From contig JAQTZE010000004.1 in assembly GCA_028687935.1 (NCBI GenBank), positions 67,875-131,874 of the forward strand: DNA of 64,000 nucleotides. The letters are read 5' to 3'. This DNA is from Sulfurimonas sp. GTDB taxonomy: Bacteria; Campylobacterota; Campylobacteria; Campylobacterales; Sulfurimonadaceae. Position 1 is the stretch's first letter; each line of letters begins with the position of its first letter. The position numbers and the translations under genes were made by a program. The notes under the pieces are model-generated. The model was not told where the DNA came from. It did no database searches and worked only from the letters and a program-made list of their open reading frames with translations. Shown here piece after piece: positions 42,355 to 52,954 of this stretch.

Positions 42355-42608
42355 CTAAAGTCCTTTTTTAAGTAAAGTAATCCCTTATTCTATCATAGAA
42401 AAATATGAACTATCTAAGAAAATGGTAATTATCACAAAAACTTGATGTTATGTTTGTGTGATTGCATAAAAAGAGAGAAAAAGAGTCGCTCGATTGCTTA
42501 ACTTGCTTTAATGAAGTGAGCGTTATAATCTACTTCTAATAATGTACGTCTAAAAGCTTCTGTTAACAGAGTTTCAATGATAATATTTCAAAAATAAGAT
42601 GAGAAGAG

Positions 42609-43343
42609 ATGGGTATTAAAAAGATAGATAAAACACCGGCTAGATTGGATTTTCTTCAAAGTTTTACGGGGCTTGTGCTTGCAATCTTTATAATGGGGCA
42701 TATTCTTTTTGAAGCCTCTATACTTATCTCAAACGAGATGATGTATCGTGTGACTATTATGTTTGAGGGATATTACTTTTTTGGTGAGACCTATCCTGGT
42801 ATCATCTCTTTTCTTGCATCTGCAATATTTATCATCTTTATTCTCCATGCCGGGCTTGCTCTAAGAAAGTTTCCAGCATCTTATAAACAGTACAAAACAA
42901 TCAAAGAACATACAAAACGCATGAAACATGAAGATAGTTCTTTATGGATGATACAAGTCATCACTGGCTTCATTATGTTTTTTATAGGCTCGGTGCATTT
43001 GTATATTATGATAGCTCAGCCTTCAAACATCGGTCCATTTGCTAGTTCTAGCAGAGTTGTCGATGAGCTTATGGGACCGCTCTATTTTTTACTTTTACTC
43101 TCTGTGATCTCGCATGCTTTTATCGGTCTGTATCGATTGGCTTTAAAGTGGGGCTTTATGGAAGGTGAAAACACAGAGATTTCACGTAAACGTTTTAAGG
43201 CTTTGATGAAACTCATGATAGCAGCTTATATCATTATAGGTTTGGCCTCTTTGGCGAAATATACTTACATAGGTCTCACGCATGATTTTAGTGACGGAGT
43301 GAAATACAAATCTGAGACAATCAATGTTGGAGAAGACAAATGA
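42609..43343 (+). CDS. frdC: fumarate reductase cytochrome b subunit
   Basis: Multi-helix membrane protein with conserved His residues, directly upstream of frdA and frdB. Confidence 0.92.
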   Translation: MGIKKIDKTPARLDFLQSFTGLVLAIFIMGHILFEASILISNEMMYRVTIMFEGYYFFGETYPGIISFLASAIFIIFILHAGLALRKFPASYKQYKTIKEHTKRMKHEDSSLWMIQVITGFIMFFIGSVHLYIMIAQPSNIGPFASSSRVVDELMGPLYFLLLLSVISHAFIGLYRLALKWGFMEGENTEISRKRFKALMKLMIAAYIIIGLASLAKYTYIGLTHDFSDGVKYKSETINVGEDK

Positions 43344-45328
43344 AGATAATCTATACAGATGTTCTCATCATTGGTGGCGGTTTGGCTGGTCTGCGCGTTG
43401 CAACTGGAGTCAAACGCAGAGGTCACGATGCAGTAGTTTTGAGTCTCGTTCCGCCAAAGCGCTCACACTCAGCAGCGGCACAAGGCGGCATGCAAGCCTC
43501 TCTGGCAAATTGTAAAATGGGTGAGGGTGACAACGAAGATGTCCATTTCTCAGACACCATCAAAGGCAGTGACTGGGGAGCTGATCAGCTTGTAGCACGT
43601 ATGTTTGTCCACTGTGCACCAAAAGCGATACGTGAGCTTGCTGCTTGGGGCGTGCCTTGGAGTAGAGTGCACCGTGGAGATCACTCTGCCATTATGAATG
43701 CGCAAAAAGTCACCATCAGTGAAAGAGATGAAGCGCATGGACTTATCACCGCTAGAGATTTTGGCGGTACGAAAAAGTGGAGAACTTGTTATACATCCGA
43801 TGGAACGGGGCATAGTATGCTCTATGCGATGGATAACAAAGCACACGAGGAAGAGGTAGAGATTCACGAGCGTCAAGAGGCGATGTCACTTATCGTGGAT
43901 GATGGAAGGTGTTATGGAGTTGTTTCGAGAAATCTCATGAGCGGTGAGCTTGTAGCCTACGTAGCTAAAGCGACAACGATTGCCACAGGTGGTTATGGAC
44001 GAATTTACAGTATCTCTACAAACGCAATCATTTGCCAAGGAACTGGTCAGGCTTTAGCGCTTGAGAGTGGTATCGCTACACTTGGAAATATGGAAGCGAT
44101 ACAGTTTCATCCGACGGCTATCGTGCCTGTAGGTATCCTCACAACCGAAGGGTGTCGTGGGGATGGTGGGCTTTTACTGGATAAAGATGGTTATAGATTT
44201 ATGCCAGATTATGAGCCAGAAAAAAAGGAGCTTGCAAGTCGTGACGTTGTAAGCCGTAGGATGACAGAACATATGCGCAAAGGCAAAGGTGTCAAAAGCC
44301 GCTATGGAGATCATCTCTGGCTTGATATCACTATCCTTGGACGTGAGCATATAGAGAAAAATCTCAGGGAAGTTAAAGAGATCTGTGAGAACTTTTTGGG
44401 GATTGATCCTGCGGTAAATTGGATACCGGTACGTCCAACACAACACTACTCAATGGGCGGCATACGTACAAAATATACAGGTGAATCGCAAACACTGAGA
44501 GGGCTTTACTCTTGTGGAGAAGCGGCTTGTTGGGATATGCATGGCTTTAATCGTTTGGGTGGAAACTCTGTGAGTGAGACTGTAGTCGCCGGTATGCTCG
44601 TAGCAGAATATATCAGTGATTTTTGTGACTCGAATGAGAGCTCGATGCATATTCACTCTTCTAAGATAGAAAGTAGTATCAAAGAAGAAAAAGCAAAACT
44701 CGAAGCACTTTTGACAAAGCAAAACGGTGAAGACGCCTATGTACTGCGCCGCCGTATGGAAGCTATTATGATGGAAAAGGTGGGGATCTTTAGAAATGAA
44801 AAAGATCTGCAAGAGGCTGTAGATGAGCTTGAAGAACTCTACAAACGCAGTAAAAATATAGAAGTATTTCGCTCAAAAAGTCGCGCTGCAAATCCAGCAC
44901 TTGTAAACGCATACAGAACGCAGAAGATGCTCAAAGTAGCCCTCACAGTTGCTTATGGGGCACTTTTGCGCCAAGAGAGCAGGGGCGCTCACTCAAGAGA
45001 AGATTTCCCAGAACGTGACGATGAAAATTGGCTCAAACGCACAATCACTTCATGGCCAGATGCTAATCAAACGCTACCGAGTGTGAGTTATGAAGAGATT
45101 CCTGTGGAGAGTATGGAGCTGCCTCCAGGCTTTCGAGGTTATGGAAAAGATTTGACAAAGCATCATCATGCGACGCACGCACGAGAGACAACAGTAGCAG
45201 TAATTCGCGAACAGCTTGAGAAAGAGGGCGCTTCGCGTTTTGAGATTCAAAGTGCACTTATGCCATTTTTGGACAAATTGCCTCCAAAATATAGAGGAAC
45301 AAATGAAAGACTTGGAGAAAACGTATGA
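43340..45328 (+). CDS. frdA: fumarate reductase flavoprotein subunit
   Basis: [29 protein letters not shown]...[13 protein letters not shown]...[15 protein letters not shown]. Confidence 0.96.
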   Translation: MKIIYTDVLIIGGGLAGLRVATGVKRRGHDAVVLSLVPPKRSHSAAAQGGMQASLANCKMGEGDNEDVHFSDTIKGSDWGADQLVARMFVHCAPKAIRELAAWGVPWSRVHRGDHSAIMNAQKVTISERDEAHGLITARDFGGTKKWRTCYTSDGTGHSMLYAMDNKAHEEEVEIHERQEAMSLIVDDGRCYGVVSRNLMSGELVAYVAKATTIATGGYGRIYSISTNAIICQGTGQALALESGIATLGNMEAIQFHPTAIVPVGILTTEGCRGDGGLLLDKDGYRFMPDYEPEKKELASRDVVSRRMTEHMRKGKGVKSRYGDHLWLDITILGREHIEKNLREVKEICENFLGIDPAVNWIPVRPTQHYSMGGIRTKYTGESQTLRGLYSCGEAACWDMHGFNRLGGNSVSETVVAGMLVAEYISDFCDSNESSMHIHSSKIESSIKEEKAKLEALLTKQNGEDAYVLRRRMEAIMMEKVGIFRNEKDLQEAVDELEELYKRSKNIEVFRSKSRAANPALVNAYRTQKMLKVALTVAYGALLRQESRGAHSREDFPERDDENWLKRTITSWPDANQTLPSVSYEEIPVESMELPPGFRGYGKDLTKHHHATHARETTVAVIREQLEKEGASRFEIQSALMPFLDKLPPKYRGTNERLGENV

Positions 45329-46062
45329 GTGAAATAGAAGCAGCAAGAACTCTAAAAATTAATATACTCAGGTTTGATCCAAACGATCCAAATGATTTTC
45401 CACATATGCAGACTTTTGAGATAGAAGAGTCCGCAGGTATGACACTCTATATCGTCCTCAATGAGATACGTGAGCATCATGATAATGCTTTGATGTTTGA
45501 CTTTGTCTGTCGCGCGGGGATCTGTGGAAGCTGTTCGATGCTTATCAATGGGCGCCCAGGACTTGCATGTCGCACACTGACTTCAAAAATGGATACAAAT
45601 ATCACCCTCGCACCTTTACCTCTTTTTGAGCTTATCAAAGACCTCTCGATACATACTGGAAACTGGATGCGTGGGCTCAATGAGAGACTTGAGACTTGGA
45701 TACATGATAAAGAACACGAGCTTAATGTTGATAAGCTAGAAGAGCCAATGGAACCTGCTTTGGCAGATGAAATCTACGAGCTTGACCGCTGTATCGAATG
45801 TGGCTGTTGTGTCGCAGGCTGTGGTACAATACAGATGAGACCGGATTTTGTCGGCGCTGTAGGGCTCAATAAAATAGCAAGATACCATCTTGATCCGCGC
45901 GATAAACGCAGCGATGAAGAGTATTATGAACTTATCGGTGATGAGAATGGCGTTTTTGGCTGTATGACACTTTTAGGCTGTGAAGATGTTTGTCCCAAAG
46001 ATCTTCCGCTTCAAAGCAAGATAGCCTATTTGCGTCGTATGATGCTCAAAGTTGCTCTATAA
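45325..46062 (+). CDS. frdB: fumarate reductase iron-sulfur subunit
   Basis: [25 protein letters not shown]...[11 protein letters not shown]...[13 protein letters not shown]. Confidence 0.96.
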   Translation: MSEIEAARTLKINILRFDPNDPNDFPHMQTFEIEESAGMTLYIVLNEIREHHDNALMFDFVCRAGICGSCSMLINGRPGLACRTLTSKMDTNITLAPLPLFELIKDLSIHTGNWMRGLNERLETWIHDKEHELNVDKLEEPMEPALADEIYELDRCIECGCCVAGCGTIQMRPDFVGAVGLNKIARYHLDPRDKRSDEEYYELIGDENGVFGCMTLLGCEDVCPKDLPLQSKIAYLRRMMLKVAL

Positions 46063-46088
46063 AATAATATACATTACAAGGAAAATAG

Positions 46089-47444
46089 ATGACGCTAGCA
46101 GAAATAGATATTAAAAAATTTGAGAAGAGCGGCTGTGATGAAAACAAGGTCTTTTATCAGGCGATGGAAGAGGTAATCTACTCAATAGCACCGCTACTAG
46201 AATCCGACCCTATATACTCAAAATACGCTATTTTGGAGCGTCTAGTCGTCCCTGATCGTGTGATAAAGTTTAAAGTGACATGGATGGATGACAATCAAAA
46301 TATTATGGTCAATACCGGCTTTAGAGTGCAGTTTAACAACTCTCTTGGACCCTATAAAGGTGGACTGCGTTTTCATCCGAGTGTCAATGAAGGGATATTA
46401 AAGTTTTTAGGCTTTGAGCAGATACTCAAAAATGCACTTACTGGTCTGCCAATAGGTGGCGGTAAAGGTGGCAGTGATTTTGATCCTAAAGGAAAAAGTG
46501 ACTTTGAGATTATGAAATTTTGCTCTGCGTTTATGACAGAACTTCACAAATACATCGGCCCTCGTATGGATATTCCTGCGGGAGATATCGGTGTTGGAGC
46601 GCGTGAGATAGGCTATCTCTTTGGCGAATATAAAAAGATAACTTCTAAGTATGATGGCGTTTTAACAGGAAAGCCTTTTATGTTTGGCGGTTCGCTGATG
46701 CGTCCTGAAGCTACAGGATATGGCGCTGTTTATTTTACGCAAACGATGCTTGAGATGGAAGCTAAAGAGCCACTCACCGGAAAAATATGTACGGTCAGTG
46801 GTGCTGGAAATGTAGCACTGCATACCATAGAAAAACTCCAACAAATCGGAGCGATTCCTGTATCGTGTTCAGACTCGCAAGGAACAATTTATGATGCCAG
46901 AGGTGTGGATTTGGATCTTTTAAAAGAGCTCAAACTTGTACGCCGTGTCACTCTTGATAGATATGTAGAGACACACCCAGAAGCGAAATATATATCGGTA
47001 GAAGCGTATCCAGAGCATGCGCATGCAGTTTGGGATATCCCTTGTTACGCTGCGTTTCCATGTGCTACACAAAATGAATTGAATGAAATAGACGCACAAA
47101 ATCTTATAGCAAATGGCTGTATTAGCGTGACCGAAGGTGCCAATATGCCATCAACTCCAGATGCGATAGAACTTTTCCTTTCACATCAAATATGTTTTGC
47201 TCCTGCAAAAGCGGCAAACGCAGGCGGAGTCGCTGTCAGCTCTTTTGAGATGAGTCAAAACGCAGCGATGAGTAAGTGGTGCTTTGAAGAGGTGGATGCC
47301 AAACTCAAAGAGACGATGCAGCAGATATGTAAACGTGTTGCACTGACGGCAAAAGATTATGGTGTTGAGGGCAACTATGTAGATGGGGCAAATATCGCTG
47401 CGTTTAAGAGAGTTGCTGATGCGATGATCGCTGAGGGTATTTAG
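46089..47444 (+). CDS. gdhA: NADP-type glutamate dehydrogenase
   Basis: GFRVQFNNSLGPYKGGLRFHPSVNEGILKFLGFEQILKNALTGLPIGGGKGGSDFDPKGKSD. Confidence 0.96.
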   Translation: MTLAEIDIKKFEKSGCDENKVFYQAMEEVIYSIAPLLESDPIYSKYAILERLVVPDRVIKFKVTWMDDNQNIMVNTGFRVQFNNSLGPYKGGLRFHPSVNEGILKFLGFEQILKNALTGLPIGGGKGGSDFDPKGKSDFEIMKFCSAFMTELHKYIGPRMDIPAGDIGVGAREIGYLFGEYKKITSKYDGVLTGKPFMFGGSLMRPEATGYGAVYFTQTMLEMEAKEPLTGKICTVSGAGNVALHTIEKLQQIGAIPVSCSDSQGTIYDARGVDLDLLKELKLVRRVTLDRYVETHPEAKYISVEAYPEHAHAVWDIPCYAAFPCATQNELNEIDAQNLIANGCISVTEGANMPSTPDAIELFLSHQICFAPAKAANAGGVAVSSFEMSQNAAMSKWCFEEVDAKLKETMQQICKRVALTAKDYGVEGNYVDGANIAAFKRVADAMIAEGI

Positions 47445-47473
47445 AGTAATGCATATAAAAAGGAGTCTTTGAG

Positions 47474-49294
47474 ATGATGAAAAAGTTTCTATTTCTATCT
47501 GTTTTTTTTGCAAGTTTTCTCTTTGCTGCGGAGATAAAATATTCACCGCTTATTGATCAACAGATTTTGCTTGTTCAGAAAATAAATGATGCCAATATCA
47601 GCAAAAATGATCTCAAATCAATACTTCACGAGCAAAAACTGCTCTATGTCGAAGCACTCGAATATATCATGAGCAACAAAAAAGAGTATCTTCAAGAGAT
47701 AAATCTCTATGATTCAGAGATCTTCGCGCTTGAAAAGATCATAAAAATCAATAAACGCTATGACAATACATACGCCATCTTGCGTGATGAAGTGCAAAAA
47801 AAATCCTACCAACTGCTTCGCTCTCAAAACATGATGATCCAAAATATTTTACTCTCTTTGGATTATACGGACAGTGAGAGTTTCTCTGAAGAGATCAATA
47901 AATATATAGTCAAAAATCAAGAAGAGGTGCAAGCACTCCAAAGCGTGGATTATAGTCCAGTTTTAGCTCTTACAGAAGAGTTTGATACGCTGACTCAGGC
48001 AAAGGAAAATATAAGAGATTTTTACGCTCTTGTGGATATCAACGTAGATGTTATTAACAATATTTATCTCTTTGAAAAGAAGATGTATAGACTTAATAAA
48101 TATTCTAAGTACAATCTTATAGGGACAGTTGTTTATATTAATAAGTTCAAATATGCCAAAGATATCAATTTTATGCTCGAGAATTATGGTCTGAGCATCA
48201 CAAAAATAGTCTTTATTCTCGCGGTCATCATCGGTGTCTTTTTAATTCGATTTTTTATCTATACACTTTTATATAGATATTTTCAAGGCATAGTTTCGAT
48301 AGCAAAATATTCAAACGCAATACTCAAATCAGTGAAAAAAGCTTTGCATCTGCTTTTTGTGCTAGTGGGTATCAATCTTATTCTTTTTATCTACAATGAT
48401 TTTATCAGTGTCGATAGCATCTGCAGATTTTTTAATATCGCCTATATCTTCGTGGCAACATTTATATTCTATCGCATAATCAGTGCAATCGCTACTGTCA
48501 AAATAGATGAGATAGAGAGTGAGAATAAAAATATCAAAAGAGAGATCATCAATATCAGTCTCAAAATAGCCTACGTGGTAATTTTTATCATTGGGTTTTT
48601 GATTATTTTACATCTTGGAGGTATAGACCTCACAGCGATACTCTCAGGTCTTGGAATCGGTGGTTTGGCAGTTGCTTTAGCTGCCAAAGACTCCTTGGCA
48701 AACTTTTTTGGAACACTCTCTATCATCCTCAGCGATACATTTTCCCAAGGTGACTGGATAGAAGTTGATAAACAAGAGGGTGTTGTCGTAGAGATAGGAC
48801 TGCGTGTGACGACACTGAGAACTTTTGATAATGCACTCATCGCGATACCAAACGCAACCGTGGCAAATCAGGACGTAAAAAACTGGAGTAAACGAGAAAT
48901 CGGGCGTAGAATCAAGATGAATATCGGGATAAAATATAGCTCAAAAAGCCACAATATCAAAAACGCAGTAGAAGATATTAGAGAGATGTTATGCAAGCAT
49001 CCTGGAATTGCAACGCAAAATATTACACAAGATTACATCTTTCGAACAAAAACAAGATTGATTTCCAAAGAAGATGCTGCGGGTATCAAAAATATTCTTC
49101 TTGTCTATTTGGATGAATTTACACCTTCGAACATGACAATACTTATCTACTGTTTTTCTAAGTCTGTTGTCTGGGAAGATTGGCTGGAGACAAAAGAGGA
49201 TGTGATGCATAAAATCATGGAGATTTTTGAGAAAAATTCGCTTGAATTTGCCTTACCTTCTCTTTCTGTTTATCAGGAAAACAGAGAAAAATAG
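47474..49294 (+). CDS. MscS-family mechanosensitive ion channel
   Basis: ILSGLGIGGLAVALAAKDSLANFFGTLSIILSDTFSQGDWIEVDKQEGVVVEIGLRVTTLRTFDNALIAIPNA. Confidence 0.93.
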   Translation: MMKKFLFLSVFFASFLFAAEIKYSPLIDQQILLVQKINDANISKNDLKSILHEQKLLYVEALEYIMSNKKEYLQEINLYDSEIFALEKIIKINKRYDNTYAILRDEVQKKSYQLLRSQNMMIQNILLSLDYTDSESFSEEINKYIVKNQEEVQALQSVDYSPVLALTEEFDTLTQAKENIRDFYALVDINVDVINNIYLFEKKMYRLNKYSKYNLIGTVVYINKFKYAKDINFMLENYGLSITKIVFILAVIIGVFLIRFFIYTLLYRYFQGIVSIAKYSNAILKSVKKALHLLFVLVGINLILFIYNDFISVDSICRFFNIAYIFVATFIFYRIISAIATVKIDEIESENKNIKREIINISLKIAYVVIFIIGFLIILHLGGIDLTAILSGLGIGGLAVALAAKDSLANFFGTLSIILSDTFSQGDWIEVDKQEGVVVEIGLRVTTLRTFDNALIAIPNATVANQDVKNWSKREIGRRIKMNIGIKYSSKSHNIKNAVEDIREMLCKHPGIATQNITQDYIFRTKTRLISKEDAAGIKNILLVYLDEFTPSNMTILIYCFSKSVVWEDWLETKEDVMHKIMEIFEKNSLEFALPSLSVYQENREK

Positions 49295-49316
49295 AGTGCT
49301 ACTTCTTGGCACTCTA
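49292..49316 (+). terminator. hairpin overlapping the mscS-like stop codon
   Basis: TAGAGTGC-TACTTCTTG-GCACTCTA perfect 8-bp stem; weak downstream T content. Confidence 0.5.
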
Positions 49317-49410
49317 GGATTAAAAAATATTATGTTTCTGCTCCACTAATCATAGTTTCAGACTTTTTTGATAAAATCATCACAAATAAATCAATATAAA
49401 GAAATTTCTT

Positions 49411-50028
49411 ATGGAACAAACACAAGCAAGAGCGAATATCTACGCTCTTTTATCCCGAACATTACTGCAAGAACTTGACGCGGCAACTCTGCAAATCATC
49501 AAAAATGACGCTAATATCATGGAATTTTTGCCAACCTTTAAAGAGTGGAAAGCACTTAGTGAATTCTCAGATGCAGCCCTATTAGAAGAGCATATCAATC
49601 CTGACTTTGTAAACCTCTCTCTTTTACATCTTATCCCGTATGAGACTTTTTATACACGTGAAGATCAGATGATAGAGACAGGTGGAGCAAATCCTGTGAC
49701 AGATATGTACAGTGCTTATGACTTTATGGTGGACTACGAAGTCTCACGTACGATCTCAGCAGATCATATCGGTGTGGAGTATGAGTTTATGCATCACCTT
49801 GCAAAAGCGGAGCTAAAAGCACGCCAAGAAGGCGATACAAACGCAATCAATGAGCTTCAAACAGTCCAAAAAGAGTTTTTAAATAAGCATCTTTTGGTTT
49901 GGGCGCCGATGTATCTCATCAATATGAAATATGAGGCAAGAACGCCGCTTTATTATGATGTGGCAGATATGGCGCTGGAGTTTATCCTAAGCGATAACGA
50001 ATATCTCACTAAAGAGCTTTTGGCATAA
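49411..50028 (+). CDS. TorD-family molybdoenzyme chaperone
   Basis: RANIYALLSRTLLQELD...LIPYETFYTREDQMIETGGANPVTDMYSAYDF...IGVEYEFMHHLAKAE. Confidence 0.85.
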   Translation: MEQTQARANIYALLSRTLLQELDAATLQIIKNDANIMEFLPTFKEWKALSEFSDAALLEEHINPDFVNLSLLHLIPYETFYTREDQMIETGGANPVTDMYSAYDFMVDYEVSRTISADHIGVEYEFMHHLAKAELKARQEGDTNAINELQTVQKEFLNKHLLVWAPMYLINMKYEARTPLYYDVADMALEFILSDNEYLTKELLA

Positions 50029-51131
50029 TGTCACTTATCCACTTAGAAGCTAGCAAGTGTGTTCGCTCCTTGAGCGTGGAGAGTGAATGCAATAAATGTG
50101 AGCTAGTCTGCCCAACTGGGGCAATAGTCATAGGCAAAAATCCACTTCCTTCTATAAACTTTTCTGCTTGTGTGAGTTGTGGTGCCTGCCATGGAATCTG
50201 CCCAAGTGAAGCACTTGGTTTGGAGAACTTTCATGCGACAGATTTTTTCTTTGACTTTATAGAAGAGAAAGAGGCACATCTTATCTCGTGTAGAAAAAAT
50301 GTTCCTTGTATCGCTGCCTTAAGTGTCGAACATCTGATCTCTATCGCGGTACTGAAAAAAGAGTTAGTGCTTGACACGGGCTATTGTCACAGCTGTGAGA
50401 TCGCTTCGACTTGCTACAAACAGATAGTGCAAAACGCAGAAGAGGCGACTTATCTGCTTGAAGCGATGGAGAATGATGCAACTCTCAGACTTGAAGATAT
50501 CTCCTATGTAGATGAGGCAAAACCAAGTGAGAGACGTGACTTTTTGAGCGCACTCAATCTCAAAACAGTAGGAAAAGTCAAAAAGAGTTTTGAGGATGAG
50601 GTGAAGAAGGCGAGTGATGAACTCACTGAACACACTCTGCAAAAAACGGATATCGCACTCCTGAAGAAAAAGCATATACCGCAGAAAAGAAAGATCTTTT
50701 TTACGGCGATAAAACGCGTCGAGAAGCCATCGCAGTTTCATATTGTAGATGCTTCTGAGGTGAGTTTTACTTCACAAAAGATTATGGATGAAAGTTTGTG
50801 TACGGCGTGTCAGATGTGCTACCGCGTTTGTCCTACTGGCGCGCTAAGCTCTGATATCAAAAACTCGAAGATAGATTTTGATCCATTTTTGTGTATCAAA
50901 TGCCATATCTGCCATGATGTTTGTGCACCTGAGGCACTCACACTCTCTGGCGCCTATAATGTCAAAGAATTTTTTGAACCAAGTGTCGTCAATCTTATCT
51001 CTTTTAAAGTCAGAAGATGTGATGAGTGCGATATGATATTTAGCACAAATACACCGCAAAGACTCTGCCAAAGATGCAAGGTCGAAGAAGAAGAAGCTCG
51101 CTCCCTTTGGGGCATAACAGAGGATATGTAG
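50028..51131 (+). CDS. polyferredoxin (multiple [4Fe-4S] motifs)
   Basis: CNKCELVCPTGAI, CVSCGACHGICPSEAL, CTACQMCYRVCPTGAL, CIKCHICHDVCAPEAL, and a C-terminal CDEC...CQRC ribbon. Confidence 0.9.
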   Translation: MSLIHLEASKCVRSLSVESECNKCELVCPTGAIVIGKNPLPSINFSACVSCGACHGICPSEALGLENFHATDFFFDFIEEKEAHLISCRKNVPCIAALSVEHLISIAVLKKELVLDTGYCHSCEIASTCYKQIVQNAEEATYLLEAMENDATLRLEDISYVDEAKPSERRDFLSALNLKTVGKVKKSFEDEVKKASDELTEHTLQKTDIALLKKKHIPQKRKIFFTAIKRVEKPSQFHIVDASEVSFTSQKIMDESLCTACQMCYRVCPTGALSSDIKNSKIDFDPFLCIKCHICHDVCAPEALTLSGAYNVKEFFEPSVVNLISFKVRRCDECDMIFSTNTPQRLCQRCKVEEEEARSLWGITEDM

Positions 51132-51132
51132 C

Positions 51133-51891
51133 ATGATGAATAATGCAAATGAGATATCACGCCAGACAAAACTCTATGGATACATAGGTGAACATGCAGG
51201 TGCAAGCAGATTTTCTGCTGTGATAAATAAAATGTTTAAAGAAAACGCAGACGATGCAATGATGATACCGATGAATATACGTGCGGATGATTTGTATTTT
51301 ACAGTCTCAAATATGCGCCAGTCGCATTTAAATGGCGCCGTAATATCAAGTGAATATACACAAAGTGTTGTCGAGATACTCGATGAAGCGTCACAACTGG
51401 TCAAACGCAGCGGTATGTGTGATATCATCTATAAAGAGGATGCAAAACTTCGAGGTGATATCTTTAGTGTTCGGGCTTTAAATGAGCATCTTAAAGATCT
51501 CTTTGCTTCAAAGATAGCGATAATAGGAATAAACCCTTATGCCAAAGCATTTTCGTTTTTGGCTTGTGGTTTTCATGTCAGCTATTTTCATGAAAATCTC
51601 GAAGAGTTGATGGCGTTTACAGAGGAGCTTGAGATACAAAACGCAGACCTTAATCGTCTCGCGTCTGGGATGTCTGTGGATCTTTCTGCTTTTGACGTGG
51701 TTTTAGATTTTTCAGAGATGATGCATTTTGAGATGATAGAAAAACTACCAAAACATAATATTGATATGAAAAACGAGAAGCAGTTCTCAGCACTAAAACA
51801 AAGAGCAACAGAGCTTGGCGCGAGCTATACCAGTGCAGATATGATAATAGAAAAACTTTGTACAACAGCATACAGAGCAATAAAAAAATAA
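51133..51891 (+). CDS. uncharacterised protein, possibly shikimate-dehydrogenase-like fold
   Basis: KLYGYIGEHAGASRFSAVINKMFKENADDAMMIPMNIRADDLYFTVSNMRQSHLNGAVIS resembles the substrate-binding N-domain of AroE. Confidence 0.5.
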   Translation: MMNNANEISRQTKLYGYIGEHAGASRFSAVINKMFKENADDAMMIPMNIRADDLYFTVSNMRQSHLNGAVISSEYTQSVVEILDEASQLVKRSGMCDIIYKEDAKLRGDIFSVRALNEHLKDLFASKIAIIGINPYAKAFSFLACGFHVSYFHENLEELMAFTEELEIQNADLNRLASGMSVDLSAFDVVLDFSEMMHFEMIEKLPKHNIDMKNEKQFSALKQRATELGASYTSADMIIEKLCTTAYRAIKK

Positions 51892-51911
51892 TTAAATAAA
51901 GGATAAAGAGA

Positions 51912-52418
51912 ATGAATAGAGATGATTTAGGTGATTTGAGAGTCGAGTTTGATAAGTTTGTACGTGAGAAGTGTTCGCTTGAGCAAGATGAAGGGGCAAA
52001 CCAAAATCCTGATGCAGGAGACAAAGAAGATGAAGAGCCAGTTCCACAATTTGTCGATGCACTGACGGTAAAACTTTTAGCACCTGCGCACAGTGGCGTT
52101 TATCTCTCTCGTTTGGATATCAAACGCATAGCAGAAGCAATCGATGAGTCACTGCCGATAAAAGAGCGTCTAAAAATGGTCCGCGCACTCTTTCGTCATA
52201 CGACAAAAAAAGAGTATCTTCAAAGTGCATTTGCTGAGATAAACAAACATATCAACGGACGTATCTTTATCTATGAAGAACTATCAGAAGCGTTTCCAGC
52301 ATCAAAAAGTCACTTTGATAATCATATAAGTAAAGCGAAGAAAACGATGAGAATGTTTGAGACGATTGTAGAAGATTTTGAAGAGATAGAGCCTACGAGC
52401 GACCCTTTACTCATTTGA
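51912..52418 (+). CDS. conserved hypothetical protein of the maturation cassette
   Basis: 168-aa ORF with acidic linker, RBS AAAGGATAAAGAGA; no domain recognised. Confidence 0.6.
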   Translation: MNRDDLGDLRVEFDKFVREKCSLEQDEGANQNPDAGDKEDEEPVPQFVDALTVKLLAPAHSGVYLSRLDIKRIAEAIDESLPIKERLKMVRALFRHTTKKEYLQSAFAEINKHINGRIFIYEELSEAFPASKSHFDNHISKAKKTMRMFETIVEDFEEIEPTSDPLLI

Positions 52419-52433
52419 GTTTTTGGGAATCGC

Positions 52434-52940
52434 TTATAGCATTCCCGATAACTGTAGATATCCCTGCCATAGAACAGCACTGAGTATCCCTGCAGCAAAA
52501 CCTGCAATGATATCATCACCCATAACTCCCACTCCGCCTTTTGCTTCACGATCAATACGACCGATTATAGAAGGTTTTGTGATGTCAAAATATCTAAAAA
52601 GTACAAAAGATAAAAGCGACTGGATTAAAAATCCATTCTCGTAAGCAGTCACTTCAGAGAAGCCTACACTCATAGCCGGTGCAACACTTAGTGCAAACCA
52701 CATCCCTGCAAGCTCATCTATAACAATGCTCTGATGGTCATGACTGCCCGTTTGCTCTTCATATTTATTTATCTGTTTGATAGCGATGATGCTAATGAGT
52801 GAAGTAGCCAAAAAAAGCGTATATGCATCAAAGTAGATAAGAATCAGCATACCAAGTGGAAGTGCGACGAGTGTTCCCACAGTCCCTGGTACTTTAGGTG
52901 AGAGACCACTGTAAAAAAGGGTTAAAAAAAATCTATTCAT
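52434..52940 (-). CDS. pgpA: phosphatidylglycerophosphatase A
   Basis: FYSGLSPKVPGTVGTLVALPLGMLI...HDHQSIVIDELAGMWFAL...FDITKPSIIGRIDREAKGGVGVMGDDIIAGFAAGI. Confidence 0.93.
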   Translation of the reverse strand: MNRFFLTLFYSGLSPKVPGTVGTLVALPLGMLILIYFDAYTLFLATSLISIIAIKQINKYEEQTGSHDHQSIVIDELAGMWFALSVAPAMSVGFSEVTAYENGFLIQSLLSFVLFRYFDITKPSIIGRIDREAKGGVGVMGDDIIAGFAAGILSAVLWQGYLQLSGML

Positions 52941-52954
52941 TGCGTTTTGCTCTC

